Of a stretch of DNA of 64,000 nucleotides, positions 48,080 to 55,890 are shown piece after piece. The stretch is taken from contig NZ_JBBHJW010000009.1 in NCBI RefSeq assembly GCF_037482845.1, forward strand, positions 1-64,000. The letters are read 5' to 3'. Each line of letters begins with the position of its first letter. Positions within the stretch are counted from its first letter, which is position 1. The position numbers and the translations under genes are program-made. The notes beneath the pieces are model-generated. The model did not search any database and had not been told where the DNA came from. It was given only the letters and a program-made list of their open reading frames with translations. This DNA comes from Paucibacter_B soli. GTDB taxonomy: Bacteria; Pseudomonadota; Gammaproteobacteria; Burkholderiales; Burkholderiaceae_C.

Positions 48080-48805
48080 ATGACGACACCACTATCGGCT
48101 ATCCAAGACACCGGCGATTCGCCCGGCGCCGCCGAGCTGTCGACAGGTGAGGCCGCCGCCGACCCCATCGCTGACCATTCCTACTCCCTCGGGAACGTCT
48201 TCATCAACGCGAACCAGCGTGATGGCACCAACGCTGAACTGGCTGAATGGGCCCGAAAGTTCCTGCCATCGGAGCTGGAAGTGTGTCGCGCGATGATCGC
48301 CTCACGGACTCCATGCACGCTGTTCGAGAACGGCGTGGCCATGAAGTTCCTGGAGCGCCACGATTGGGCCCGGCACCCTGAGATCGTCGAGCTCTTCAGG
48401 GACTATGTGGCGGCCGGCATGCTCGATGTCGACGGCCCGCTGCGCAACGGCAACGTCTTCACCGGTGTTGGCACCCCGCCGAACAACCTGGTGCTGCCGC
48501 TCGAGTTCGCGATCATCAACGACAACCTCGACGCCTTCCGCGTATTCCTCGAGGCCGGCGCTGATCTGGCCAAGATCCCCTCGCGAGACTGGACTCAGAC
48601 CTCTAACACACGTGCCAAGAGCGATGGCACGCCGCCGGCTGACATCTACGAGGTCATCACCGCCAAGGTGCGGAATCCAGCTCTTGGACCCCTGATGGCT
48701 TCGGTGGTCACCGAGGTCTTGATGCGCAAGCGCATCGACGCCACCCTTGATGGCCACGAGATGCCCGCGGGTCCCCGCGCGCGCCGCGCTGGCCGAGTTC
48801 TCTGA
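48080..48805 (+). CDS. Ankyrin-like family protein with Arg-rich tail, 241 aa
   Basis: A shorter family member. It has an N-terminal disordered region, then CRAMIASRTPCTLFENGVAM, EIVELFRDYVAAGMLDVDGP, PLEFAIINDNLDAFRVFLEA, GADLAKIPSRDW, the signature TEVLMRKRI and the terminus RARRAGRVL. ATG 48080 directly follows a terminator-like hairpin. Eight bases separate it from the next paralog. Confidence 0.75.
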   Translation: MTTPLSAIQDTGDSPGAAELSTGEAAADPIADHSYSLGNVFINANQRDGTNAELAEWARKFLPSELEVCRAMIASRTPCTLFENGVAMKFLERHDWARHPEIVELFRDYVAAGMLDVDGPLRNGNVFTGVGTPPNNLVLPLEFAIINDNLDAFRVFLEAGADLAKIPSRDWTQTSNTRAKSDGTPPADIYEVITAKVRNPALGPLMASVVTEVLMRKRIDATLDGHEMPAGPRARRAGRVL

Positions 48806-48812
48806 GGCCAGC

Positions 48813-49559
48813 ATGAAATCGAGTCCCGCATCTTCCCTTGAGTCCGAGCGTGTCGAAGCGCATTCGCTGGCCTACTTGGGCGTCTTCCTGCTTGTGGAAC
48901 GGATCCTGAACCCGCTACCGCCCGGCAAATCGGTTCCGCCTGGCCATCCGCCCAACGACGGTACCGAACCGCGCGTCGCGCTCGCTGAGCGGCTGAGTGC
49001 TTGCGCTGACTTTCGGGCTCGCGGGATCGGCATCAAGAGTCCGTTCTACACCGATCACGCGCCGGCCGCATTCATCGCAAGCCAGTTCCTGACCCGGCAT
49101 GGATGGAGCGGCTTCCCTGAGGTTAAGAGCCTGCTGGGCGACTACGCCGCGGCCGGCTACCTCGACATCAATGACGCAATTGGCGGTCTCGGCAGGGAAA
49201 TGTTTCGGACTCGGACTCGGCCCGATGCGTGCCGCCCGGCCGAGCTGGCCATCGCCAACGGCCATCAGGAGGCCTTCGAGCTACTCCTGGAGATGGGTGT
49301 CGACCTGAGTCTGCCGCCTACCTGTGACTGGCGGTCTCTTGATCTTCGTGGCCCCGAGAACTACCGCGGCAATGGCATCGCGCCGAACCTGCGTGAGCTC
49401 ATCCACACCCTGCCGCTGACCGAGCAGATCGCCGGCGCCATGAATGCGCAGCTGGTCGCCTTCGAGATGCGCAAGCACGTCGATGGTGTCCAAGCCTCGG
49501 GCCTGGACACGTCAGATCAGTCGAGGCCCGCCTCTCGGCGCGCCGGCCGGGCCCTGTGA
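48813..49559 (+). CDS. Ankyrin-like family protein with Arg-rich tail, 248 aa
   Basis: Close in plan to the previous gene: FIASQFLTRHGWSGFPEVKS, LLGDYAAAGYLDIND, PAELAIANGHQEAFELLLEM and GVDLSLPPTCDW, then a helical segment and the terminus RPASRRAGRAL. The LM signature is weaker (AQLVAFEMRKHV). The stop overlaps the next start (TGATG). No signal peptide. Confidence 0.72.
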   Translation: MKSSPASSLESERVEAHSLAYLGVFLLVERILNPLPPGKSVPPGHPPNDGTEPRVALAERLSACADFRARGIGIKSPFYTDHAPAAFIASQFLTRHGWSGFPEVKSLLGDYAAAGYLDINDAIGGLGREMFRTRTRPDACRPAELAIANGHQEAFELLLEMGVDLSLPPTCDWRSLDLRGPENYRGNGIAPNLRELIHTLPLTEQIAGAMNAQLVAFEMRKHVDGVQASGLDTSDQSRPASRRAGRAL

Positions 49560-50506
49560 TGTCGACCTCGAGCTCACCTGCTACCGAGTCCCACCCGGTC
49601 ATCAACGGGATTCTGGAATCGCTTGCCCAGCTTTCATTGCCTGGCAAGCTCATGGTCTTCGGATCAGTCGCGCGCGCGGGCTCGAAGCCTTCTGACGTCG
49701 ATGCCGTTGTCGACCTGCGGCCCCTCACGCGCAAGCAGTACCTGGCCACGGACCCGGACGGCGCCCAGCTCCGGCCCCTGCTCTACCTGGCGGAGAACCG
49801 GTATGGCTGGTTCGATCCCTTCCTGCGCTTCGCCAACGACGACCTGCTCGTTCGCAGTGACGATGCCCGCAAATGGGTGAAGGCCCAGAACGCCGCGGCG
49901 ATCATGGCGAACATGGACCGCGATTGCATCCCCTTGTCGGACGCCATTGAGTTGCGCCGGCCGCCGGCCGCCGCCGTGCCATCGACTCCGATCCTGGCCT
50001 ATCACGGCACCGTGGCTGCTGAGGATTTCGACAAGTTCGAGTTCACCGAGGACATCGGCTTTCACTTCGGGCCCATTGAGGCGGCCAACCGCCGCCTGGC
50101 CGACATCCTCGAGTTTGGGGACCCCGAGGACCTGCAGAATGCCCGGGTCCTGGTCTGCAACCTGCACCTGGCCAGGCCGCTGCGCCTGGCTGACTGCTAC
50201 ACCTGGGGATCCCAGAACGTGCTGTCCGCCCTACACGGCGCCGGCGCGCTGACTGACGCCCGCTATGAAGAGCTGAGCTCGGACGGTTACCTGGATCACG
50301 AGCTGTTCCGTGAGATCGTCGAGGCCGCCGGCTACGACTCCGTCGTCTACTCGAATGCCACCGAGGGTGGCGGGGATTCGTACATCGCCTTGCGGCCGGA
50401 ACAGGTCACCTTCGTGCTCGAGACGATCCCGACGCCTCCAGCATCCCCTCCAGCATCCGTGCCCGCGGCCGCGGCAGCTCCATCAGCTCGGCGTCCTCGC
50501 CCATGA
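49559..50506 (+). CDS. Nucleotidyltransferase - ADP-ribosyltransferase fusion with Arg-rich tail, 315 aa
   Basis: Residues 30-60 hold the MNT-type nucleotidyltransferase motif GSVARAGSKPSDVDAVVDL (Gly35-Ser36, Asp46, Asp48). From about residue 145, ILAYHGT (His149), FHFGPIEAANRRLADILEF and YDSVVYSNATEGGGDSYIAL with RPEQV are typical of the polyvalent-protein ADP-ribosyltransferase family. The His, the Tyr-containing strand and the C-terminal acidic strand would bind NAD+. A fusion of two enzymes that both modify macromolecules with nucleotides is unusual. It ends AAPSARRPRP. Coupled at both ends (TGATG and ATGA overlaps). Confidence 0.75.
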   Translation: MSTSSSPATESHPVINGILESLAQLSLPGKLMVFGSVARAGSKPSDVDAVVDLRPLTRKQYLATDPDGAQLRPLLYLAENRYGWFDPFLRFANDDLLVRSDDARKWVKAQNAAAIMANMDRDCIPLSDAIELRRPPAAAVPSTPILAYHGTVAAEDFDKFEFTEDIGFHFGPIEAANRRLADILEFGDPEDLQNARVLVCNLHLARPLRLADCYTWGSQNVLSALHGAGALTDARYEELSSDGYLDHELFREIVEAAGYDSVVYSNATEGGGDSYIALRPEQVTFVLETIPTPPASPPASVPAAAAAPSARRPRP

Positions 50507-51072
50507 ACGACACCACACCTCTCCTGGTCCCGGAGCGACTCTCCGGACTCGTGGCGCCTGACGGCCGCCCGGCCGCCGAGCACTTCCAGCGCTGGTTTGG
50601 CGGCAGCCAGGTCGTTGACGCCCAGGGCGCCCCTCTCGTCGTCTTCCACGGCACGGGCCTGGACATCGAGCGCTTTCGCGAGGGTCCGGCGTTCTTCACC
50701 TCGGACCCGGAGATGGCCAGCGGCTACGCGCGGCGCGCCGGCGACGGCGGCAACGTGATGCCGGTGTACCTGGCCCTGAAGAATCCCAAGCGCATGGACT
50801 TCTTGCCGCCGCACGTGCCCTCGTACTACGAGCGGCGCCGGCGCGCGCTCTATTCGCAGGGCTATGACGGGATCGTCACCTCCGACGGCGTCTGCGTGGC
50901 CTTCTGGCCAGGCCAGATCAAGAGTGCATTGGGAAACAGCGGCTTGTTCCGCGGCGACAGCAACCTGGTCAATGACCTCGAGCCATGTCAGTTGGCGCCG
51001 ACGCGCCTGGTGAGTCCGCCAGTCCAAGCCCAGAGTCCCGCCTCCGCGCCTCGCCGCGCGCGGCCACGTTGA
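50503..51072 (+). CDS. ADP-ribosyltransferase (polyvalent type) with Arg-rich tail, 189 aa
   Basis: F..WFGGSQVVDAQGAPLVV leads into FHGT (His49). Then AFFTSDPEMASGYARR, NVMPVYLALKNPKRMD, GYDGIVTSDGVCVAFWPGQI and KSALGNSGLF appear in the order of ART domains found in phage and plasmid polyvalent proteins. Such domains modify host proteins early after entry; the target here is unknown. Terminus SAPRRARPR. Overlaps the upstream gene by 4 bases. Confidence 0.78.
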   Translation: MNDTTPLLVPERLSGLVAPDGRPAAEHFQRWFGGSQVVDAQGAPLVVFHGTGLDIERFREGPAFFTSDPEMASGYARRAGDGGNVMPVYLALKNPKRMDFLPPHVPSYYERRRRALYSQGYDGIVTSDGVCVAFWPGQIKSALGNSGLFRGDSNLVNDLEPCQLAPTRLVSPPVQAQSPASAPRRARPR

Positions 51073-51104
51073 CTGGTCAAAAAACCTCATACTCCGCATC
51101 CGTG

Positions 51105-51776
51105 ATGAAACCCCTGAAGCCACACTTCCGCCCCCAGAGTCCGCTGCAGCTCGAGCACGTCATCGCGCCCAATGGCCGCTCGGTCGCCGAGAACTTCAAG
51201 GCCTGGTTCCGGGACTCCAAGGTCGTCGACGCCGCGGGGCACCCGCTGGTGCTGTATCACGGCACCACTCAGGACTTCACCGCCTTCGACAAGAAGTGCA
51301 TCGGTGACAACTTCCGGGCTGACGAGGCCGGCTTCTTCTTCACCTCGGACCCGAAATCGGCCAGCGACTACGCTGAGAACGACACCGTGGGCCTGAACAA
51401 GCGTCTCGAGTGCCACGTCATGCCGGTCTATGTCGCCCTGCAGCGGCCGCTGATCGTTGACGACGCCTTCCTGCGCAGCGAGGGCATGGAGCGCCTGGGA
51501 GTCACCGAGGACACGATCAGTTTCTGGGACGTCTACCAGTCCCTGATCCTCGAGTGGGCCAGTGATCGCCGCGCCGACGGCGTCATCTTGGTCGACAACA
51601 GCTACCGGCCCACCGGTGAGCCCACCCGCCTGGTGGTTGCGTTTGAGCCGCACCAGGTCAAGAGTGCACTGGGGAACTCTGGTCTCTACGCCCCTCTGAG
51701 TGCCTCGCTGCATGATCTCCAAGTCGGACCCGGGCTTGTGGCTACGGCCCGCCGGCGCCGCGCGATCAACCCCTGA
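51105..51776 (+). CDS. ADP-ribosyltransferase (polyvalent type) with Arg-rich tail, 223 aa
   Basis: Paralog of the previous gene: FKAWFRDSKVVDAAGHPLVL, YHGT (His52), GFFFTSDPKSASDYAEND, HVMPVYVALQRPLIV, ADGVILVDNS, FEPHQVKSALGNSGLY. The domain spans about residues 25-205. The terminus is VATARRRRAINP, a tail variant with residues after the Arg cluster. ATG 51105 is chosen because it begins just before the conserved region. The 3' end overlaps the convergent membrane gene by 11 bases. Confidence 0.78.
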   Translation: MKPLKPHFRPQSPLQLEHVIAPNGRSVAENFKAWFRDSKVVDAAGHPLVLYHGTTQDFTAFDKKCIGDNFRADEAGFFFTSDPKSASDYAENDTVGLNKRLECHVMPVYVALQRPLIVDDAFLRSEGMERLGVTEDTISFWDVYQSLILEWASDRRADGVILVDNSYRPTGEPTRLVVAFEPHQVKSALGNSGLYAPLSASLHDLQVGPGLVATARRRRAINP

Positions 51777-52509
51777 GCTGCGCGCCGCTTGCAGCCGGTG
51801 GCGCCAGCTCGGCGCTGTGAGCCGGACGCTCCTCGCGCAAGCACCTCGGCAGGTGATCGACCCAGCCGAACGCCAGCATCGCCGCGGCGACCACGGCACC
51901 GGCAATGAGCGCGGACCTGGTCCGCACCTCTCCAGCCTCGGCTGGGCCTGGACCTGCTGACTTGACCTTCTGTCTGTTGGCCACCTTGCTCAGCAGCAAC
52001 TCGAGCACGAAGCCGCTGCCGATGGCAATCAGGGCGGCCAGGGTGATTCGTAGCGTGTCGACCTCGACGATCCGGAAGCACCCGGCTGGCGCATCCATCT
52101 CCGCCATGCGACCGGTGTCGGCGGTGAAGAGCAGCCCTTGGGTAAAGCTGTTCGCGTAGAGCAGGCCGAAGAGCCCCAGCACCAGGAGGCCGATCATCAT
52201 CAGAGCGACGCCGATGGTCTTGCCGGCCCGGACTGGGCCTGCGCCACCTTGGCGACCCTGCTCGAGAAGGGCTAGGCGCGCGAGTTGCCCGAAGCACGCC
52301 ACCGGCGCGACGAAGGCAATGTGGTGAGACAAGCTGGCATGGGGGAGGAGGCGAAACAGAGCGGCTGAGATGACCAGGCTCATGCCCCAGATGGCTGGCC
52401 ACGACGTCCACACCCGGCGGATCCCCACCTGCGCGATGGACACCGCGATGACCGGAAACGGGCCCAGCAGCATCAGCATGTCCAGGAGATCGAATGGATT
52501 GAAGGACAT
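51766..52509 (-). CDS. Multi-pass membrane protein, 247 aa
   Basis: About five hydrophobic helices: LMLLGPFPVIAVSIAQVGI, AIWGMSLVISAALFRLL, HIAFVAPVACFGQLARLALL, TIGVALMMIGLLVLGLFGLL, and later ITLAALIAIGSGFVLELLL plus a C-terminal one (IAGAVVAAAMLAFGWV). Start ATG 52509 (the frame is open to 52596). Convergent with the ART gene. No transporter motif recognised; inner-membrane location is inferred. It could belong to the toxin cassette to its right or be unrelated. Confidence 0.65.
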   Translation of the reverse strand: MSFNPFDLLDMLMLLGPFPVIAVSIAQVGIRRVWTSWPAIWGMSLVISAALFRLLPHASLSHHIAFVAPVACFGQLARLALLEQGRQGGAGPVRAGKTIGVALMMIGLLVLGLFGLLYANSFTQGLLFTADTGRMAEMDAPAGCFRIVEVDTLRITLAALIAIGSGFVLELLLSKVANRQKVKSAGPGPAEAGEVRTRSALIAGAVVAAAMLAFGWVDHLPRCLREERPAHSAELAPPAASGAQLRG

Positions 52510-52634
52510 CAGCTGGGCCTCGGTTCGGCATTGTTGAGGGCGACGACGCTGCGACACATGGTAGTTCGCGCCGCTGATCCACCAGGCCGAGGCCATGGTT
52601 CAAATTCCCAATGCCACACCGTCTGTGCGTTATG

Positions 52635-52680
52635 CGACCAACTGGAGTCGATTCACTGCATACCGTAGTGACTTCATGGC
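52635..52680 (-). repeat. 46-bp direct repeat, left copy
   Basis: Shares CGACCAAC, GTCGATTCA, TGCATA and CGTAGTGACTTCATG with 54108-54153 in the same order and spacing, with seven or so differences. On the minus strand both encode MKSLRYA-NR... before a stop. Confidence 0.65.
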
Positions 52681-52734
52681 GTTCCGTCATGAGTCGATTG
52701 CAAGCGCCTTCGGATTCAGGCGCTTTGGCTTCGA

Positions 52735-53241
52735 TCAGCCTGCGCCTGAGACCTCGTACTCCGCGGCAACCTTGAACCCAGTCAAGCCAGCATTGGCAAT
52801 CTTCGCCCACAACTCTTCACAGACAAGCACCGAGCCAGCGATGCCCGTGAATGGGCCCCCCGTCTCAATGAATCCTTGCGGGAGAGCCATCTCCGGGTGC
52901 TGCAAGGTCAGGGGGAAGATGTACTGCGAGCCCTTCTTCTTGAAGAGCTGAGCACCCTTCGACGTGAATCCGATCCTGTAACCCTCGGCACCATCGATGT
53001 CGAGTTGCGTCGTTCGAAGGAATGCATCTGCTCCGACGATTTGGCCTGCCTTTTGAGAGAAGGCGATGGAGAGCGTTGAAGCCCTCGGAAAGTCCGGCAG
53101 CTGCCTTGGATCGATTCCAAGAGCATGCATCTGGATGCTGCATTCGACCTTGTCGCCGACCCAGTCGAGGTAAGAGTCCATGCCAGATGAAGTGGCGTTG
53201 AGCTCAATGCCGCGCACGTACTCCAAACACACCAGCTTCAA
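52735..53241 (-). CDS. Probable immunity protein (Imm11/DUF1629-like), 168 aa
   Basis: It overlaps the 3' end of the AHH toxin gene by 4 bases, the usual toxin-then-immunity order. The sequence has the general form of Imm11-type immunity proteins: an N-terminal strand region, a central SIAFSQKAGQIVGADAFLRT, and a C-terminal EELWAKIANAGLTGFKVAAE. Cytoplasmic, no signal peptide. It should neutralise the nuclease made by the neighbouring gene (inference from position and fold resemblance). Confidence 0.6.
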   Translation of the reverse strand: MKLVCLEYVRGIELNATSSGMDSYLDWVGDKVECSIQMHALGIDPRQLPDFPRASTLSIAFSQKAGQIVGADAFLRTTQLDIDGAEGYRIGFTSKGAQLFKKKGSQYIFPLTLQHPEMALPQGFIETGGPFTGIAGSVLVCEELWAKIANAGLTGFKVAAEYEVSGAG

Positions 53242-54014
53242 TTTGATCCCCTGAAAATCTGTTCGCCTTGCCCTTCCAGGGACAAGCTGGAAGGGCGGAA
53301 CTCTCGGCCCGATGAGCTGAGCTCATCACTCAGCTCCTTCAGGGCGGTTCGGACACCAGCGCATTGCTCAGCATCGAAGCCCGTCACCAGCTTGTCCAGC
53401 ACATGCTGGAAGTAGTTTTCCTTGTGCAACTTGGGGTGGTAGGCCCCAGTGCAATTTGATTCCTTTGGGTCCTTTCGATTCGGCAAAAAGACACCATTGA
53501 TCGCATCGTTGATGTCGATCTTGCATCTCTCCAGCATTCTCCGGGACAAATCTGAAAGCGATGGCTGTTCAGGCGTGCCGCCATAGCCCTTTTCCGGAAC
53601 GATGTGGTGTGCAGCACACCCAGCCGGGCCGACGCCCTTGCCTGCGGCTTTCATGTTGCCGCGCAGCTTGTCGGTCACCTTGAAGATTCCGATCTCCTGC
53701 TGCAGCTCATAGGCGGCATATGCGTACTTCGGCTTCGTCCAGTCATCTGGCGTCGTAGGGCACGTGAGTCGCATCCCCAACCCCTGCTGCGTCAGCAATG
53801 AACTTCCAGGATGGAATTCCCCGAGAGCATCGAATTCGCCGCCACCCGCAGCGCACCTCTTCACGTAGCCATCGACGGCGATGGCTGCAACTCCAAGTGC
53901 ACCGCCAATCAAGATGTTCTTCGGAGTGAAGTCCAGCAGCCCTGCCGACGCCTTTGTCGGCGCGGCCAATGCAATCATGATGAGCACAACGAATCGGAGC
54001 GGATGGCAGGTCAT
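53238..54014 (-). CDS. Secreted AHH-type nuclease toxin, 258 aa
   Basis: N-terminal signal peptide (LRFVVLIMIALAAPTKASA). The C-terminal half has AHH nuclease signatures: GPAGCAAHHIVPEKGYGG with His136-His137, LSRRMLERCKIDINDAINGV, FLPNRKDP and YHPKLHKENYFQHVLDKL. AHH domains belong to the HNH/endonuclease VII group of polymorphic toxins that degrade DNA or RNA of rivals. It lacks the long export domains of typical polymorphic toxins and is simply secreted. The frame is open to 54029, but the GATATC box overlaps that start, so ATG 54014 (leaderless) is used. Confidence 0.78.
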   Translation of the reverse strand: MTCHPLRFVVLIMIALAAPTKASAGLLDFTPKNILIGGALGVAAIAVDGYVKRCAAGGGEFDALGEFHPGSSLLTQQGLGMRLTCPTTPDDWTKPKYAYAAYELQQEIGIFKVTDKLRGNMKAAGKGVGPAGCAAHHIVPEKGYGGTPEQPSLSDLSRRMLERCKIDINDAINGVFLPNRKDPKESNCTGAYHPKLHKENYFQHVLDKLVTGFDAEQCAGVRTALKELSDELSSSGREFRPSSLSLEGQGEQIFRGSN

Positions 54015-54021
54015 GCTTTGA

Positions 54022-54048
54022 GATATCACAGGGCCCTCACACCTTCAA
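54022..54048 (-). promoter_or_regulatory. Promoter-like box TTGAAG-15-GATATC
   Basis: It reads into the AHH toxin gene, 7 bases before ATG 54014, so the mRNA would be leaderless. The toxin cassette therefore shares the window-wide box. Confidence 0.6.
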
Positions 54049-54107
54049 GTGCTCAGCCACCAAGCGCTTTACTCGTGTACTCGATCCAGCGACGTCCGCG
54101 CGCTATT

Positions 54108-54153
54108 CGACCAACGGCGGTCGATTCAGTGCATAACGTAGTGACTTCATGAC
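54108..54153 (-). repeat. 46-bp direct repeat, right copy
   Basis: Second copy of 52635-52680. The pair brackets the toxin/immunity cassette. Confidence 0.65.
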
Positions 54154-54214
54154 AAATGGCTGTGAGTTCATCGCGAGTTCCATCTCCAAGTCACCCTCCA
54201 CCCGCCAGGTCGAA

Positions 54215-54235
54215 CCCCCCGCTCTGCCAGCTTGC
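54215..54235 (-). repeat. GCAAGCTGGCAGAGC variant motif, copy 5
   Basis: GCAAGCTGGCAGAGCGGGG on the minus strand in the 54.03-54.36 kb intergenic region. Confidence 0.4.
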
Positions 54236-54356
54236 TCCTGAAAGCCATCGGCTGTCAGCCCCGTGCCAACATCAGCTCCTCTTGACCGTTCGTAAAAGAC
54301 GAACAACAATCTGCTCGCGGTTGGCAATAGAGCGGGCCGCACTCTAGGAGATCCCC

Positions 54357-54935
54357 ATGACATCAACGCGCTCCCTGCGCGCCAAGGCATTGCTCACCCT
54401 TCAGAGCATCGGCCTCGCCCCAATCCCCGACGTGCCAGACGAGATGGCCGGCAACCTCAGTGCAGCGGAATGCCAGGCCGCGCGCCAGTTGCTGCTCATG
54501 ACCCAGGCGGAGGCCGCGGAGTGGATGTCCACGACACCGGTGAGTGAGAGAGCCTGGCAATACTGGGAGGCTGGTAGACGTGCTGTCCCGGCCGACGTGG
54601 CCATGACCTTGCGCAGCGCCTGCATCAGCCGCGACATGGCCATCGCCCGCGCGCTGGAGGCGATCCACCAGGCCCCTGGCCAACGCCAGGTGGGCGTCTG
54701 GTACGCCAAAGTGGATGACTGGAAATGGACCCTGCGACGCCATGGCTTGGACTGGAAGCTGCACAACAGCGTCGTTGCCCATCTCACCGGGCAAGGCCTG
54801 GTCAAACTGGTCGGCTTTGACGAAGCCGCCTACCTCGCATGGAGCCGGGACCTGCCCAAGATCACGTCGGATGGCGAGATGACCAGGCACGCCGAATGGG
54901 CCCGAAGCACCTTGGCGCCTCCGCCTCGAGGTTGA
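54357..54935 (+). CDS. Aca2/YdiL-like helix-turn-helix regulator, 192 aa
   Basis: Residues 35-90 (LSAAECQAARQLLLMTQAEA, AEWMSTTPVSERAWQYWEAG, RRAVPADVAMTLRS) follow the YdiL/Aca2 pattern (AxFxxLRxxLGLSQxEAAxxLxVSERTVRRWExGxRPVPAxV). The rest contains the family's second domain with WYAKVDDWKWTLRRHGLDWK. Aca2 proteins repress anti-CRISPR operons; YdiL homologs also occur without them. It ends STLAPPPRG, a very weak tail. It begins after a 320-bp intergenic stretch containing the 46-bp repeat. Confidence 0.65.
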   Translation: MTSTRSLRAKALLTLQSIGLAPIPDVPDEMAGNLSAAECQAARQLLLMTQAEAAEWMSTTPVSERAWQYWEAGRRAVPADVAMTLRSACISRDMAIARALEAIHQAPGQRQVGVWYAKVDDWKWTLRRHGLDWKLHNSVVAHLTGQGLVKLVGFDEAAYLAWSRDLPKITSDGEMTRHAEWARSTLAPPPRG

Positions 54936-55070
54936 CGACGGCCGCACTCAGTTCTGGGTGCGAATCTCTGCCGCAGTGAATAACATATTCTGTACAATGT
55001 TGTCAGTTTTCGTCCGTTGATCGGGCGTCACCGACATTTTGCGGCACCAGCTGCACTTCAGGACGTGCCC

Positions 55071-55700
55071 GTGGCAGAACCGACCCCATCACCAGAGAGC
55101 CAGGGAGGCCCAAAGGCCGACCTGGCCAAGGGCTTCGAGATCATCTTGCCTGCGTTCTCGGAAACCAGTCGCCTTGTTGAGCCCAGCCCGACCCTGTTCA
55201 GGTTCCACGTTGACCAGGCTTTCATCGACCACGTCAATGCCATGTCGAAGCTTGTCGGAGATGCGAAGGCGATCTCCATCAAGACTGGCAAGTTTCCTGG
55301 CCAAGAGCTCGTCCGGTCAGACCATGAAGGCACAGGCATGTGGACCTTGGTCGTCGACGATGAGACCTTCCATTTTGTCCCCGACCAGGGCGCTGCAGGC
55401 ACCAAGACACTCACTGTCTTCATGGGCGAGCTGGAGGACGCCATCAACGGGGAGCTCATCACACTCGTGCATCGCTGGTACGGCGGCGCCTTGCTGGTGA
55501 ACAACGGCACCAACAAGCTCGAGAAAATGGACAAGCTCGTCGACCGAGCCTTCCCTGACCTCCAGGCGGCCGAGTTCGCCCTGAAGATGTCGTCGACGAT
55601 TCAGGCCACCCTGGCCACCAAAGTTGGTGCCGAGAACTCGACCTCGGGGTCGTCGCCTGCCACGGCGACTCAAACCTCACGCCGCCGGCGCAACGTCTGA
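55071..55700 (+). CDS. Unknown protein with Arg-rich tail, 209 aa
   Basis: GTG 55071 is chosen (VAEPTPSPESQG); an in-frame TTG at 55017 is possible. Domain from about residue 20: KGFEIILPAFSETSRLVEPS, LFRFHVDQAFIDHVNAMSKL and WTLVVDDETFHFVPDQGAAG, beta-rich with helices. Ser/Thr-rich linker, then ATQTSRRRRNV. It follows the Aca2/YdiL-like gene, with CATATTCTGTACAATG in the gap as a possible promoter or operator. No known family. Confidence 0.6.
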   Translation: MAEPTPSPESQGGPKADLAKGFEIILPAFSETSRLVEPSPTLFRFHVDQAFIDHVNAMSKLVGDAKAISIKTGKFPGQELVRSDHEGTGMWTLVVDDETFHFVPDQGAAGTKTLTVFMGELEDAINGELITLVHRWYGGALLVNNGTNKLEKMDKLVDRAFPDLQAAEFALKMSSTIQATLATKVGAENSTSGSSPATATQTSRRRRNV

Positions 55701-55890
55701 TGGGCTCGACAGCTTTTCTGGCAGCCGGCGTTGCTTCTCACATTGGCGCCGATCCGAGCGTCAAGCCAGGTTGTGGCTCACCGGTTCGCGACAAAGGCGT
55801 TTGTGGATCACTTTCGGTCAGATGTGAGCGACAAGCTGGACAGGCCTGGACTCCCCGGCTCGGCCATCAACGGACCCTTGGAGCAAATGC

